From the NCBI GenBank assembly GCA_964486455.1, contig CAZAMP010000014.1, positions 1-64,000 of the forward strand: 64,000 nt of DNA, given 5' to 3'. This stretch comes from CAZAMP01 sp964486455 (GTDB lineage Bacteria > Eisenbacteria > RBG-16-71-46 > CAZAMP01). Shown here in pieces: positions 17,504-25,188 of this stretch. The notes beneath the pieces were generated by a model. The model ran no database searches and was not told where the DNA came from. It saw only the letters and a list, made by a program, of their open reading frames with translations. Position 1 is the first letter of the stretch. Every line of letters starts with the position of its first letter. The position numbers and the translations under genes were made by a program.

Positions 17504-17864
17504 TCGTGCGTCATCCTCTCGAACGCGTCACGGTCGCAACTCCGGCGACCGTGGCAAGTGCTACTCCGTCTCACTTCAGCTTTCGGGCAAACGGGGGCTG
17601 TTCTCAACAAGTTGTCGGTGTATGCCGATCAACTGCAAGGAGCCGTCTACTATGGTCGACTCGATAAACTACGAACGGGCCGGATATGGGCGTCCCGGGC
17701 TGTGATGCTCGGTCTCCCGCCGGTTGACGGATTCCAAAGACGATGCTAACTTTAGCAGCTGTAGGGAGTACTGGCCATCTGCTTGGTACCAGTTCTTCTC
17801 CTGATTCTACCTGCTGTTGTCAGAGCATCGAGGAGTAGCCCGTCATCAGGGCGCCAAAGGGAAA
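17504..17864. other. Divergent intergenic region upstream of the PqqD-domain gene
   Basis: About 360 bases between the minus-strand GT operon and the PqqD-domain gene. It contains a promoter-like pair (see 17724-17752) but no gene, repeat or RNA that I can recognise. It is more AT-rich towards its right end. Confidence 0.4.
17724..17752 (+). promoter_or_regulatory. Candidate sigma-70-type promoter for the PqqD-domain gene
   Basis: ttgacg and taactt are separated by 17 bases, about 110 bases upstream of the likely ATG. Box matches and spacing are good for a vegetative promoter, but no transcription start is known. Confidence 0.35.
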
Positions 17865-18311
17865 ATGCAAATGGTGAAGCTAAGTGACCATCTACATCTG
17901 AATTCTCAGGAAGAGATCGCCGCGCAGATTTTCGACGACGAGACGGTCATCATGAGATTGTCAGACGGCGCCTACTTCAACATGAACACCGTTGGCGGTG
18001 TCGTGTGGGAGATGGTCGAGGACGATCGCACCCTCGAAGAGGTCATTGGGGGAGTCGTTCGGCGCTACGACGTGTCATCCGAACAGGCGCAGTCGGACGT
18101 CCAGGCGCTCGTGGAGCAGCTCATACAAGCGAAGCTCGTGACGTCTTCGAACCATAGTGAGCCCGCGGCGAAGACCGAGAACGTGGACGCAACGGAAGAG
18201 CTTCCGTACGAGCCCCCGGTTCTTCAGGCGCATCATGACATGGGTGACCTGCTTGCCCTCGATCCGCCGTTCGGGACGGACTGCAAGTGCCGCGGCGGTA
18301 ATGACGGGTAG
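17865..18311 (+). CDS. PqqD-domain protein with peptide-like C-terminal tail
   Basis: ATG 17865 follows aaaggga and gives 148 residues; a TTG at 17817 is possible but poorly supported. Residues about 5-92 form a PqqD-type domain (RiPP recognition element fold): FDDETVIMRLSDGAYFNMN, TVGGVVWEMVEDDRTLEEVI and a helical VRRYDVSSEQAQSDV. A flexible acidic linker leads to YEPPVLQAHHDMGDLLALDP (115-134) and the end TDCKCRGGNDG. The Y-x2-P-x-L element resembles the leader motif that lasso-peptide recognition elements bind. PqqD proteins with such tails are known from the 'HPr-rel-A' gene set, which also has an HprK-like kinase; one lies at 25189. The tail may be a substrate carried by its own recognition domain. 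This is inference. Confidence 0.7.
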   Translation: MQMVKLSDHLHLNSQEEIAAQIFDDETVIMRLSDGAYFNMNTVGGVVWEMVEDDRTLEEVIGGVVRRYDVSSEQAQSDVQALVEQLIQAKLVTSSNHSEPAAKTENVDATEELPYEPPVLQAHHDMGDLLALDPPFGTDCKCRGGNDG

Positions 18312-18329
18312 CGTGCCGCTTCGGACTGT

Positions 18330-19544
18330 CTAGCTCCAGAATTCCGATACCTGACCTTGCCGCTCGATGATTCTCTCGAGTGCCAGGAGATTGAGCATTA
18401 GCTGGCGGGGGTGGTGGTAGTTCCCCTTTCGGGAAACGTGTGGCTCGAACGTGACCTTCCGGTCCGCGCCCAAGATCCAGAGTGAATGCCCGTACTGCCT
18501 CAGCGAGAATCTCTCCTCAACGTATCGGTAGATCCTCTCGAACCATCGCTCCGGCCAATCTAGCTCCGTGTGTTCCATCAGGGTCATCGTTCCGACCAGC
18601 GCTTCGTCCTGAGTCCAGAGCCACTTGTCGAAGTTGCATGTCCCATGCACATGCATGCCTCGGATCAGTCCATCGAACTCATCATCCCATGCCGCCTCGA
18701 TGTGCCGCTTGAGCCGCTGGGCCACGAGATCGAAGATGGATCGATTCCGCACCCGCATCGCCTCTTGCAGGATCATCCAGTACGTCACGATCGAATGGCC
18801 GAAATAGACGAAGTCGCGACCCACGTCGTCGAGCCGTTTGTAGTCGTGGTCGAGAATCTCGTTGTTCAGTTGGAATTCCGGATTCCAGAAGCGTGTGAGG
18901 ACGACGTCGACGGAACGCGTAACGCGGGCCTCGAGCGCCGGGTCGGAGATCTGCTCGAGAATCTGCGTCAATACGCGGATCGTCATCTCCTCGTGGCCGA
19001 GGGTGCGCATGCCCGGGTGGCTGCAGGGGAGGTACCACTGCGACACGTTTCGCGACGGGTCATCATAGATCTCGAGATAGCGGGAGACACACTCCAGCGC
19101 CAGATCCATCGAGTCTTGATCACCGGTTGCTCTATGGAATTCTTGAAGGCCTTCCGCGACGAAGATCCCTGCGAATCCGAGCCCGTCGGCCGGTCGGCTG
19201 ACGTTTCCGTCCTTGTCCAAGGTGTGCACCCAATCACCATTCGTGTCGCGGCCATGACGAATGATGAAATCGCGCGTCTTCTGGGCGATTTCCAGATGGC
19301 GGTGATCCTTGAAATGATTGTAGAGGGCGGAGTAGAGCCAGAGACCTCTGCCCTGAAACACGATCGGCTTGTTTGTGTCTACTAGTGTCCCATCGTGGTC
19401 CAGCGAGCACAGAAAGCCCCCGCGATCGTGATCCAGTCCGTGGGCATCCCAGAAAGGCAGGTACTCCTCGAACAGCTCACGTCGGCAGTGGTCCCGCAAC
19501 GTTGCCAAAGACATTCCGGAAATCTGATTTCGTGATCTTGCCAT
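18330..19544 (-). CDS. AGE-family epimerase/isomerase (N-acylglucosamine or cellobiose 2-epimerase type)
   Basis: ATG 19544 is chosen because gggaggag lies just upstream; a TTG seven codons earlier is less likely. The 404-residue protein has the (alpha/alpha)6-barrel pattern of the AGE superfamily: HDRGGFLCSLDHDG, FQGRGLWLYSALYNHF, WLWTQDEALVGTM, and GNYHHPRQLMLNL near the C-terminus, which carry the family's conserved Arg, Glu and His residues. Members interconvert GlcNAc/ManNAc, glucose/mannose ends of disaccharides, or keto-sugars. The substrate here cannot be chosen from sequence. It lies alone on the minus strand between the PqqD-domain gene and the exporter operon and probably supplies or remodels a sugar. 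Confidence 0.8.
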   Translation of the reverse strand: MARSRNQISGMSLATLRDHCRRELFEEYLPFWDAHGLDHDRGGFLCSLDHDGTLVDTNKPIVFQGRGLWLYSALYNHFKDHRHLEIAQKTRDFIIRHGRDTNGDWVHTLDKDGNVSRPADGLGFAGIFVAEGLQEFHRATGDQDSMDLALECVSRYLEIYDDPSRNVSQWYLPCSHPGMRTLGHEEMTIRVLTQILEQISDPALEARVTRSVDVVLTRFWNPEFQLNNEILDHDYKRLDDVGRDFVYFGHSIVTYWMILQEAMRVRNRSIFDLVAQRLKRHIEAAWDDEFDGLIRGMHVHGTCNFDKWLWTQDEALVGTMTLMEHTELDWPERWFERIYRYVEERFSLRQYGHSLWILGADRKVTFEPHVSRKGNYHHPRQLMLNLLALERIIERQGQVSEFWS

Positions 19545-19880
19545 GGCTCCTCCCGAAAACCTCAAAACGTTCTATCATGACCATGAGCGTGTGGCCAGAG
19601 CGTTGTCTTCACACCGGAGAGTCATCGCGGGTGGGAAAGGAAGCCGCATTCGGGAGCGGTGGTTTCGAGAACGACGCGCGTGCTATCCTCGTTCGCGCTG
19701 GTGCTAGGTCGTGATCGACCTACTGAGTCTGAAAGGTTCCGCCACGAGATACCGATGTGAATATCAGTGAATGGGCACCAGGTCAGAAGCGGCGGTGAGG
19801 ACATTCCGACGTCCCGCATAGGGGCGCCGAAAGAGCGCGCCGGGCCCGCATTCTGTGATGACGCCGTACGGAAAGTGTCG
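19545..19880. other. Divergent intergenic region before the exporter operon
   Basis: About 335 bases. It should hold the promoters of the AGE-family gene and of the exporter operon, but no convincing -35/-10 pair is seen. An in-frame upstream extension of the next gene (from 19767) reads as non-conserved sequence and is not taken as coding. Confidence 0.4.
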
Positions 19881-20870
19881 ATGAATCAATCCGTTCCCGA
19901 GTACCCCACCGTGCTGCCGGGCGAGCTGTGGGGGGTCATTGCCTTTTACAATCCGGCGGGCTACGCGAACAAGCTCGCCAATCTCAGACTATGCGCGGAG
20001 GAGGCGCGGGCCCAGGGTCTGAAGCTCTTGGTCGTCGAGCTTGCGTTTGGGGACTCGGCGTTCGAGCTGCCCGAGGATCTCTGCGATCGACTCGTCCGTC
20101 GGCGAACCAACACCGTGCTGTGGCAGAAGGAGCGGCTTCTCAACATCGGTGTCGGGCATCTCCCATCGAGCTGCGACAAGGTCGTCTGGCTCGATGGAGA
20201 CGTGCTCTTCGAGAATGACGAGTGGGTTCGCGAGACGAGTCGGCTTCTCGATACCTACGTGGTCGTGCAGCCGTTCGACACGGCGTGCTGGCTACCGAAG
20301 GGCATGACGAGCGGGCCGGATCAGTCCGACTTCGGGTCCGGCAACCGAGAAGGGCAGAGCCTGCCGGGCATGGCCTACACGATGGCCCGGTCAGATGACA
20401 AGCGGGACACGCTTTCCGGCTACTTCAAACACGGTCACACGGGATTTGCCTGGGCGGCGAGAAGGGCCGTTCTGAAGAAGTACGGGCTCTACGATTGTCA
20501 GATACTCGGCAACGGTGACTTTGTGATGTGTCACGCCATGTACGGCAACGACGACTTCTGGAGCGGACGCAACTGGGAGTGCGATCGACTTTCGCCCCAA
20601 CTCCTGTCCCACATCGTCGAGTGGAGCAGATGCTTCTATGAGGATGTGAGGGGCAGCGTGTTCTATGTTCCCGGGCGGACCCTCCACATCTGGCACGGCA
20701 ATCAGGCGGATCGCAAGTACAACGCACGGCTCCTCGTTCTGAAGGAGTGCGGTTTCGATCCACGCACGGATCTGATTCTGGATGAGAATGACTGCTGGAC
20801 GTGGAGCGGCGGCAAACCTACTTTGGAGCAATGGGCGGCCGATTACTTCCGAATGCGCAGGGAAGAATAG
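19881..20870 (+). CDS. Putative glycosyltransferase (paralog of the gene at 8278)
   Basis: The 329-residue protein starts at ATG 19881. It repeats the blocks of the protein at 8278: ELWGVIAFYNPAGYANKL, LKLLVVELAFGDSAFEL, TVLWQKERLLNIGVGHL, KVVWLDGDVLFENDEWV (DxD-type), HTGFAWAARRAVLKKYG and LHIWHGNQADRKYNAR. A GT-A fold glycosyltransferase is the best reading, though the family is not one I can name. It is directly followed by the ABC permease (next codon after its stop), so it begins the exporter operon. It could initiate or cap the exported chain. Confidence 0.6.
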   Translation: MNQSVPEYPTVLPGELWGVIAFYNPAGYANKLANLRLCAEEARAQGLKLLVVELAFGDSAFELPEDLCDRLVRRRTNTVLWQKERLLNIGVGHLPSSCDKVVWLDGDVLFENDEWVRETSRLLDTYVVVQPFDTACWLPKGMTSGPDQSDFGSGNREGQSLPGMAYTMARSDDKRDTLSGYFKHGHTGFAWAARRAVLKKYGLYDCQILGNGDFVMCHAMYGNDDFWSGRNWECDRLSPQLLSHIVEWSRCFYEDVRGSVFYVPGRTLHIWHGNQADRKYNARLLVLKECGFDPRTDLILDENDCWTWSGGKPTLEQWAADYFRMRREE

Positions 20871-21794
20871 TTGAACACAGACGGTGAACCCACGAAACGG
20901 CTCGTGGACGTGAGCGAACCCACCACGACCTCCGAAGCGGTATCCGTGCCCGCTTCCGAACCCGTTCGCCACGTGGTCATTCGCCCGGCCCACGGATTCG
21001 ATCTACCTGATCTGCGAGAGCTCTGGCTTCACCGGCATGTGGTCTCCGCGCTCGTCTGGCGCAACGTGGCGCGACGCTATCGCCAGACGCTTCTGGGACC
21101 GATCTGGTTCATCGTTTCACCACTGATTCGAATGCTCCTCTTCAGTCTCGTCCTGGGGCGCCTGGCCGGGCTGCCGTCCGACGGCGTTCCCTATCCGATC
21201 TTCACCTACACGGCACTACTACCATGGGAGTTGCTGGCCAGCGGGGTCTCGCGAAGTACGGCGTGTCTCGTTACCTACCAGCACATCATATCCAAGATCT
21301 ATTTCCCGCGGCTGATCGTTCCCGTGGCCGAGGTCCTCACCGCCCTCGTGGACTTCTGTCTGTCTTTCGCAATACTTCTGGTCATGGTCCTCCTCTACGA
21401 CTTTCCGCTGACCGCCAGGTTGCTGGTTCTACCTTTGCTGCTCGGCATGACCATGGCGTTGGCGCTCAGCGTGGGGCTCTTTCTGGCCGCGTTACAGGCT
21501 CGTTATCGTGACGTGTCGAACATACTCGGCTACGCGATGCAGTTCTGGTTCTACGGGACACCGGTGGCCTACTCGGCCTCCGTCGTGAACGACCGTGTGC
21601 CTGACGCTCTTGCCGTGCTGTACCGCTTCAACCCGATGAATGGAGTCGTCGAGGGCTTTCGATGGGCGCTACTGGACACGGGGCGCGCACCGGATCTGAC
21701 GCTTGCGGTGTCCGGAGGGATCATCGTGCTGCTCTTGCTGGTGAGCACGGTGGTCTTCCTTCGAACCGAACACTCGATTGTCGACCTGGTCTAG
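20871..21794 (+). CDS. Polysaccharide ABC exporter, permease (Wzm/TagG/KpsM type)
   Basis: The reading frame opens with a TTG immediately after the stop of the glycosyltransferase gene and gives 307 residues. An internal start is possible, because the first 40 residues are hydrophilic and variable. From about 55, ABC-2 permease features appear: LVWRNVARRYRQTLLGPIWF at the amphipathic interface helix, then six membrane segments. FPRLIVPVAEVLTALVDF and FWFYGTPVAYSASVV are typical of the Wzm/TagG group. With the next gene it forms the inner-membrane pump for an undecaprenyl-linked polysaccharide or related polymer. Confidence 0.88.
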   Translation: MNTDGEPTKRLVDVSEPTTTSEAVSVPASEPVRHVVIRPAHGFDLPDLRELWLHRHVVSALVWRNVARRYRQTLLGPIWFIVSPLIRMLLFSLVLGRLAGLPSDGVPYPIFTYTALLPWELLASGVSRSTACLVTYQHIISKIYFPRLIVPVAEVLTALVDFCLSFAILLVMVLLYDFPLTARLLVLPLLLGMTMALALSVGLFLAALQARYRDVSNILGYAMQFWFYGTPVAYSASVVNDRVPDALAVLYRFNPMNGVVEGFRWALLDTGRAPDLTLAVSGGIIVLLLLVSTVVFLRTEHSIVDLV

Positions 21795-21797
21795 GCT

Positions 21798-23039
21798 ATG
21801 AGTGACGTCGCCATCAGCACACAGGGATTGGGTAAGCGCTATCGCAAGGGTGCGGCCACGCAGGGAACGCTCATCGAGTGGCTCCGGCGCGGCCAGAAGG
21901 GCGAGTATTTCTGGGCGCTCAAGGACGTCACGTTCGAGGTCCCGCGGGGCGAGATGCTCGGCATCATCGGTCGAAACGGGGCGGGGAAGAGCACGCTTCT
22001 CAAGATCCTTTCTCGGATCACACGACCCAATGAGGGTCGCGCGGAGGTTCACGGCCGCGTGGGCTCGCTACTCGATGTCGGCACGGGCTTTCATCCCGAG
22101 CTGACCGGCCAGGAGAACATCTACCTGAACGGCGCGCTGATCGGAATGCCGCGATCCGAGGTGCATCGGAAGCTCGACGAGATCGTGGACTTCGCGGGCA
22201 TCGAAGAGTTCATGAGCACGCCGCTCAAGCGCTATTCGAGCGGCATGAAGGTGCGGCTGGGCTTTGCGGTCGCCGTGAATCTCCAGCAAGAGATCATGTT
22301 GGTGGACGAGGTGTTGTCGGTGGGCGATGCGGCGTTTCGCGAGAAGTGCCTGGCGAAGATGAACGAGGTGACCGCTCACGGCCGCACGGTTCTCTTCGTC
22401 GGTCACAATCTGGAGATGGTCGCCTCCGCGTGCGATCGCGCGATCTGGCTGGACAAGGGTCGGATCAAGACCGAGGGCGACGCGTCGGACATCGTGCAGA
22501 TCTATGAGAATGAACTGACTGGCGATGGCACGAATCCAGACGGGTTCATCGACCTTGGTGGCAGAGCGGGACACCGTAACGAGCGTTCTATGACGCTAAC
22601 CCACGTTCGGCTTCTCGACCAGAACGGGGGAGCTGTTTCCTGTTTCAAGACGGGGCAGCCAGCCCGGCTTGCGATCGGATACCGTGTCCACCCTGGGACC
22701 AATCCGGCGGACATCTCCGTGGGGATGGGCATTCTCGCGCGCGGACAAGCTGCGGTCGCGTTCTGCGAGAACACCACCGTCGGGAAGGGGTTCAATGACC
22801 TTCCGGCGATTGGGGAGTTCGTGTGCGATCTCGACAGGCTCGCCTTGATGCCGGGTCGCTACAAGCTTTCGCTAAGGTGTAAGGTCGGCTCCAAGCCTGT
22901 TTGCAGCATCCCCGATGCCGGCGGGTTTCGGGTTGCGAAGGGTGACTTCTATCCCACGGGGATCCTGCCCCCGCCCGGCAGCGGACCCACGCTGCTGGAG
23001 CATCGCTGGTCTCTGGGCGAAGCGAAGGGCGACGCATGA
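21798..23039 (+). CDS. Polysaccharide ABC exporter, ATPase with Wzt_C-type C-terminal domain
   Basis: The 413-residue protein has an N-terminal nucleotide-binding domain (about 1-245): Walker A GRNGAGKSTLLKIL at about 59, GSLLDVGTGFHPELTGQENI typical of Wzt/TagH, the signature YSSGMKVRLGFAVAV and Walker B IMLVDEVLSVGD. The remaining 165 residues form a beta-rich domain like Wzt_C, which in O9a-type O-antigen exporters recognises the chain terminator (a phosphate or methyl cap). That makes the kinases downstream relevant: they could produce the cap. The ATGA overlap with the next gene (23036) shows coupling. Confidence 0.88.
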   Translation: MSDVAISTQGLGKRYRKGAATQGTLIEWLRRGQKGEYFWALKDVTFEVPRGEMLGIIGRNGAGKSTLLKILSRITRPNEGRAEVHGRVGSLLDVGTGFHPELTGQENIYLNGALIGMPRSEVHRKLDEIVDFAGIEEFMSTPLKRYSSGMKVRLGFAVAVNLQQEIMLVDEVLSVGDAAFREKCLAKMNEVTAHGRTVLFVGHNLEMVASACDRAIWLDKGRIKTEGDASDIVQIYENELTGDGTNPDGFIDLGGRAGHRNERSMTLTHVRLLDQNGGAVSCFKTGQPARLAIGYRVHPGTNPADISVGMGILARGQAAVAFCENTTVGKGFNDLPAIGEFVCDLDRLALMPGRYKLSLRCKVGSKPVCSIPDAGGFRVAKGDFYPTGILPPPGSGPTLLEHRWSLGEAKGDA

Positions 23040-24244
23040 GCCGGTCGGCAAGCGGGCGCTCAGCACCACGGGACGCGGCACGTGACCTGCTTCTGGCTTC
23101 CCTGAATCCAAACGTGGACGGCTTTTCGGTTCACGCCGACACCGATTGGGAACGTATTCCCTGGGATTGGCTTCTGGAGCGGGCCGTCGCGCACAAGGTC
23201 GCCGCGCTCTTCGTCGGCAGAATGGATCACCACGGGTTCACCGAAGACGTTCCCCCGGCGATCACGGAGAAGTTCAGGTTGATCCAGGAAACGGCCGCCG
23301 ACAGGACGGAGCGGGCCGGCCGGACACTCGAGATGCTGGCGGACCTCTACGGCCGGCACTCCATTCCGTTCTTCATCGTGAAGGGAGGCGTTCTGGCCGA
23401 ACAGGCTTACGGCGACCCTCGCCTTCGCCCCTTCTACGACGTGGACGTGGTCGTTCCGGACGAGCACATGCGGCAGGCGGAAGAGCTCCTGACCAAGCGG
23501 GGCTACTTCCTGAACAAGCCTGAAGACGTGATGAAGAAGCTCAGGGCTCTCCCCGACGGGAATGGGGGCGGCGACGCCAAAGATATCGAGGAGCGACTCC
23601 GTCGATTTCGGCGAGAGCGACACCGCCATCTCGTGCTGGTCTTACGGGAGGATGATCCCCGCCTGCCCGTGGAGCTGCACTGGCACATCACGCGCCACGG
23701 AATCCTCAATGTCGATGAGGCGGGTCTTTGGGAGCAGGTGACGTCCACCGTCGTTTCAGGGGTACCGGTCAAGACGTTCAACCTCGAAGCCATGTTTCTC
23801 CACACCGTTGTTCATGCCGTCCGGCAGTCGCTCATGAAGTTCAGGCTTCTGCATCTTTGTGATGTCGTGTGGATCATTGATCGACTAGGTCACAAGTTGA
23901 ACACGCCTGTGCTGAGAGAATTGACCCAAGCATGGGGAGCCGAGCAATACGTTCTCTGTGCTCTGCTGGCGGCTGAATCCGTCTTTCCGTTCCCCGTTCG
24001 GGATGTGGATCGTCTCACCGATCAGCGGAGCCGTTGGTCACAGGTCTGTCTCCGGCTGGCGGGCATCGATCCGTCTCTCGTCGCCAAGGAGCGGCCACGA
24101 TCGGGCGCGGGGAAGTTCACTCAGCGACTCGTTCGTGAGACGTTCTGGGATCTCGCGTTCCGCAGGCCGCCCGAGCGTGCCCGCAGGCTGGTGTCCGACT
24201 CGATTGCGGAGCGCCTGTCGCGCCTGAGAAACCCCAGGAACTGA
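23036..24244 (+). CDS. Nucleotidyltransferase-like protein (NTP_transf_5 family)
   Basis: The 402-residue protein belongs to the NTP_transf_5 group (PF14907-like). After a helical region come FFIVKGGVLAEQAYGDPRLR, then RPFYDVDVVVPDEHMRQAEE with the paired carboxylates of a nucleotidyltransferase, PVELHWHITRHG, and a C-terminal FLHTVVHAVRQSLMKFRLLH helical bundle. Family members occur beside lasso-peptide and HPr-rel-A genes and beside capsule genes; their substrate is not well known. The start overlaps the Wzt-like stop (ATGA), so it is translated with the exporter. Transfer of a nucleotide or phospho group to a glycan or peptide is inferred. Confidence 0.7.
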   Translation: MSRSASGRSAPRDAARDLLLASLNPNVDGFSVHADTDWERIPWDWLLERAVAHKVAALFVGRMDHHGFTEDVPPAITEKFRLIQETAADRTERAGRTLEMLADLYGRHSIPFFIVKGGVLAEQAYGDPRLRPFYDVDVVVPDEHMRQAEELLTKRGYFLNKPEDVMKKLRALPDGNGGGDAKDIEERLRRFRRERHRHLVLVLREDDPRLPVELHWHITRHGILNVDEAGLWEQVTSTVVSGVPVKTFNLEAMFLHTVVHAVRQSLMKFRLLHLCDVVWIIDRLGHKLNTPVLRELTQAWGAEQYVLCALLAAESVFPFPVRDVDRLTDQRSRWSQVCLRLAGIDPSLVAKERPRSGAGKFTQRLVRETFWDLAFRRPPERARRLVSDSIAERLSRLRNPRN

Positions 24245-24256
24245 GGGGGATCGAGA

Positions 24257-25141
24257 GTGGCGATTGACGGCATCGAAAACGAACATCGGGCTCATCTCGG
24301 AGAAGACCTCTGGGAGCTAGCGAAGACGTTCGATGGGTCTCTCAGCTCCGTGATCCCATTGACCACGCTACCGTCAAAGCACGGGGCGCGTGGTTCGTTC
24401 CGACTCGAGTTCGACGACGGCACGATCCTCAAGGGAAGGCGTTTCCAGTCCGAGGCCGACGCCGAACGCGTCGAGCTCCTTTCAGCGCTGCTGGATCACC
24501 GGGTCTTCCCACGAGTCCTCAAACGCCGCGGGGCAGGGCTCTTGATAGAATGGGTTGATGGCCGGGCGCTGCTATCGGACCGGATGACTCCCGTCATGGT
24601 GAAGCAGTGTGGTGAGCTTATGGGCGCGATGCACACCGTGGAACTCTCCGACGACCTCAGGGACCGCTATGGGTGCAACGCAGCGGGATGGCGGTCCCGA
24701 ATGCGGACAAACATCGACGAGCTTGCCCGGCGCCAGGTATTGGACAGGGGGGAGGCGCATCTCGCGCTGCGGCTGGCGGAGGACGATGCTCCGGACGATT
24801 CGGCGACGGGCCTGATTCACGGCGATTTCTGCGCCGAGAACTTTGTTTCGACTGCTCAGGATCGACTTGCCGTCGTAGACAACGAGACGCTTTCCATCGA
24901 TGTCTACGCCTATGATCTGGCCCGCACCTGGTCCCGATGGTCCATGGATCGGCAGCAAGTCGCGGCCTTCTACGAGGGCTACCATCAATACCAGGAGTCG
25001 ACGAGCTTCCGTGAGCACCTTCTGTACTGGGCGACGGCCGTCTTGACCGAGGCGGCGGTTTTCCGTCTCCGCGGGGAAATGGTGGGAGCAGGGATTCCCC
25101 TGAAGCGTCTGAGGGCCCTCTTGAAGAAACATGGACCCTAG
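24257..25141 (+). CDS. Aminoglycoside-phosphotransferase-like kinase (APH family)
   Basis: This 294-residue protein starts at GTG 24257, 12 bases after the previous stop. It has a protein-kinase-like fold: an N-lobe with GSFRLEFDDGTILKGRRF, a hinge region LLIEWVDGRAL, the Brenner motif LIHGDFCAENFV (catalytic Asp, about 190) and LAVVDNETLSIDVYAYDLAR (metal Asp). It should phosphorylate a small hydroxylated molecule or sugar; the family includes choline, homoserine and sugar kinases as well as antibiotic kinases. In this operon a sugar or glycan end is the most plausible acceptor. There is no reason to call it a resistance gene. Confidence 0.75.
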   Translation: MAIDGIENEHRAHLGEDLWELAKTFDGSLSSVIPLTTLPSKHGARGSFRLEFDDGTILKGRRFQSEADAERVELLSALLDHRVFPRVLKRRGAGLLIEWVDGRALLSDRMTPVMVKQCGELMGAMHTVELSDDLRDRYGCNAAGWRSRMRTNIDELARRQVLDRGEAHLALRLAEDDAPDDSATGLIHGDFCAENFVSTAQDRLAVVDNETLSIDVYAYDLARTWSRWSMDRQQVAAFYEGYHQYQESTSFREHLLYWATAVLTEAAVFRLRGEMVGAGIPLKRLRALLKKHGP

Positions 25142-25188
25142 AGTGAGCTCCGATCTAGGGGGGCGCGGTTGAGCGATCGAGGTTTGAG

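Noticed and set aside
24257..25141. Aminoglycoside-resistance gene
   Set aside because: The APH fold alone does not show resistance; position in a polysaccharide exporter operon makes a biosynthetic kinase more likely.
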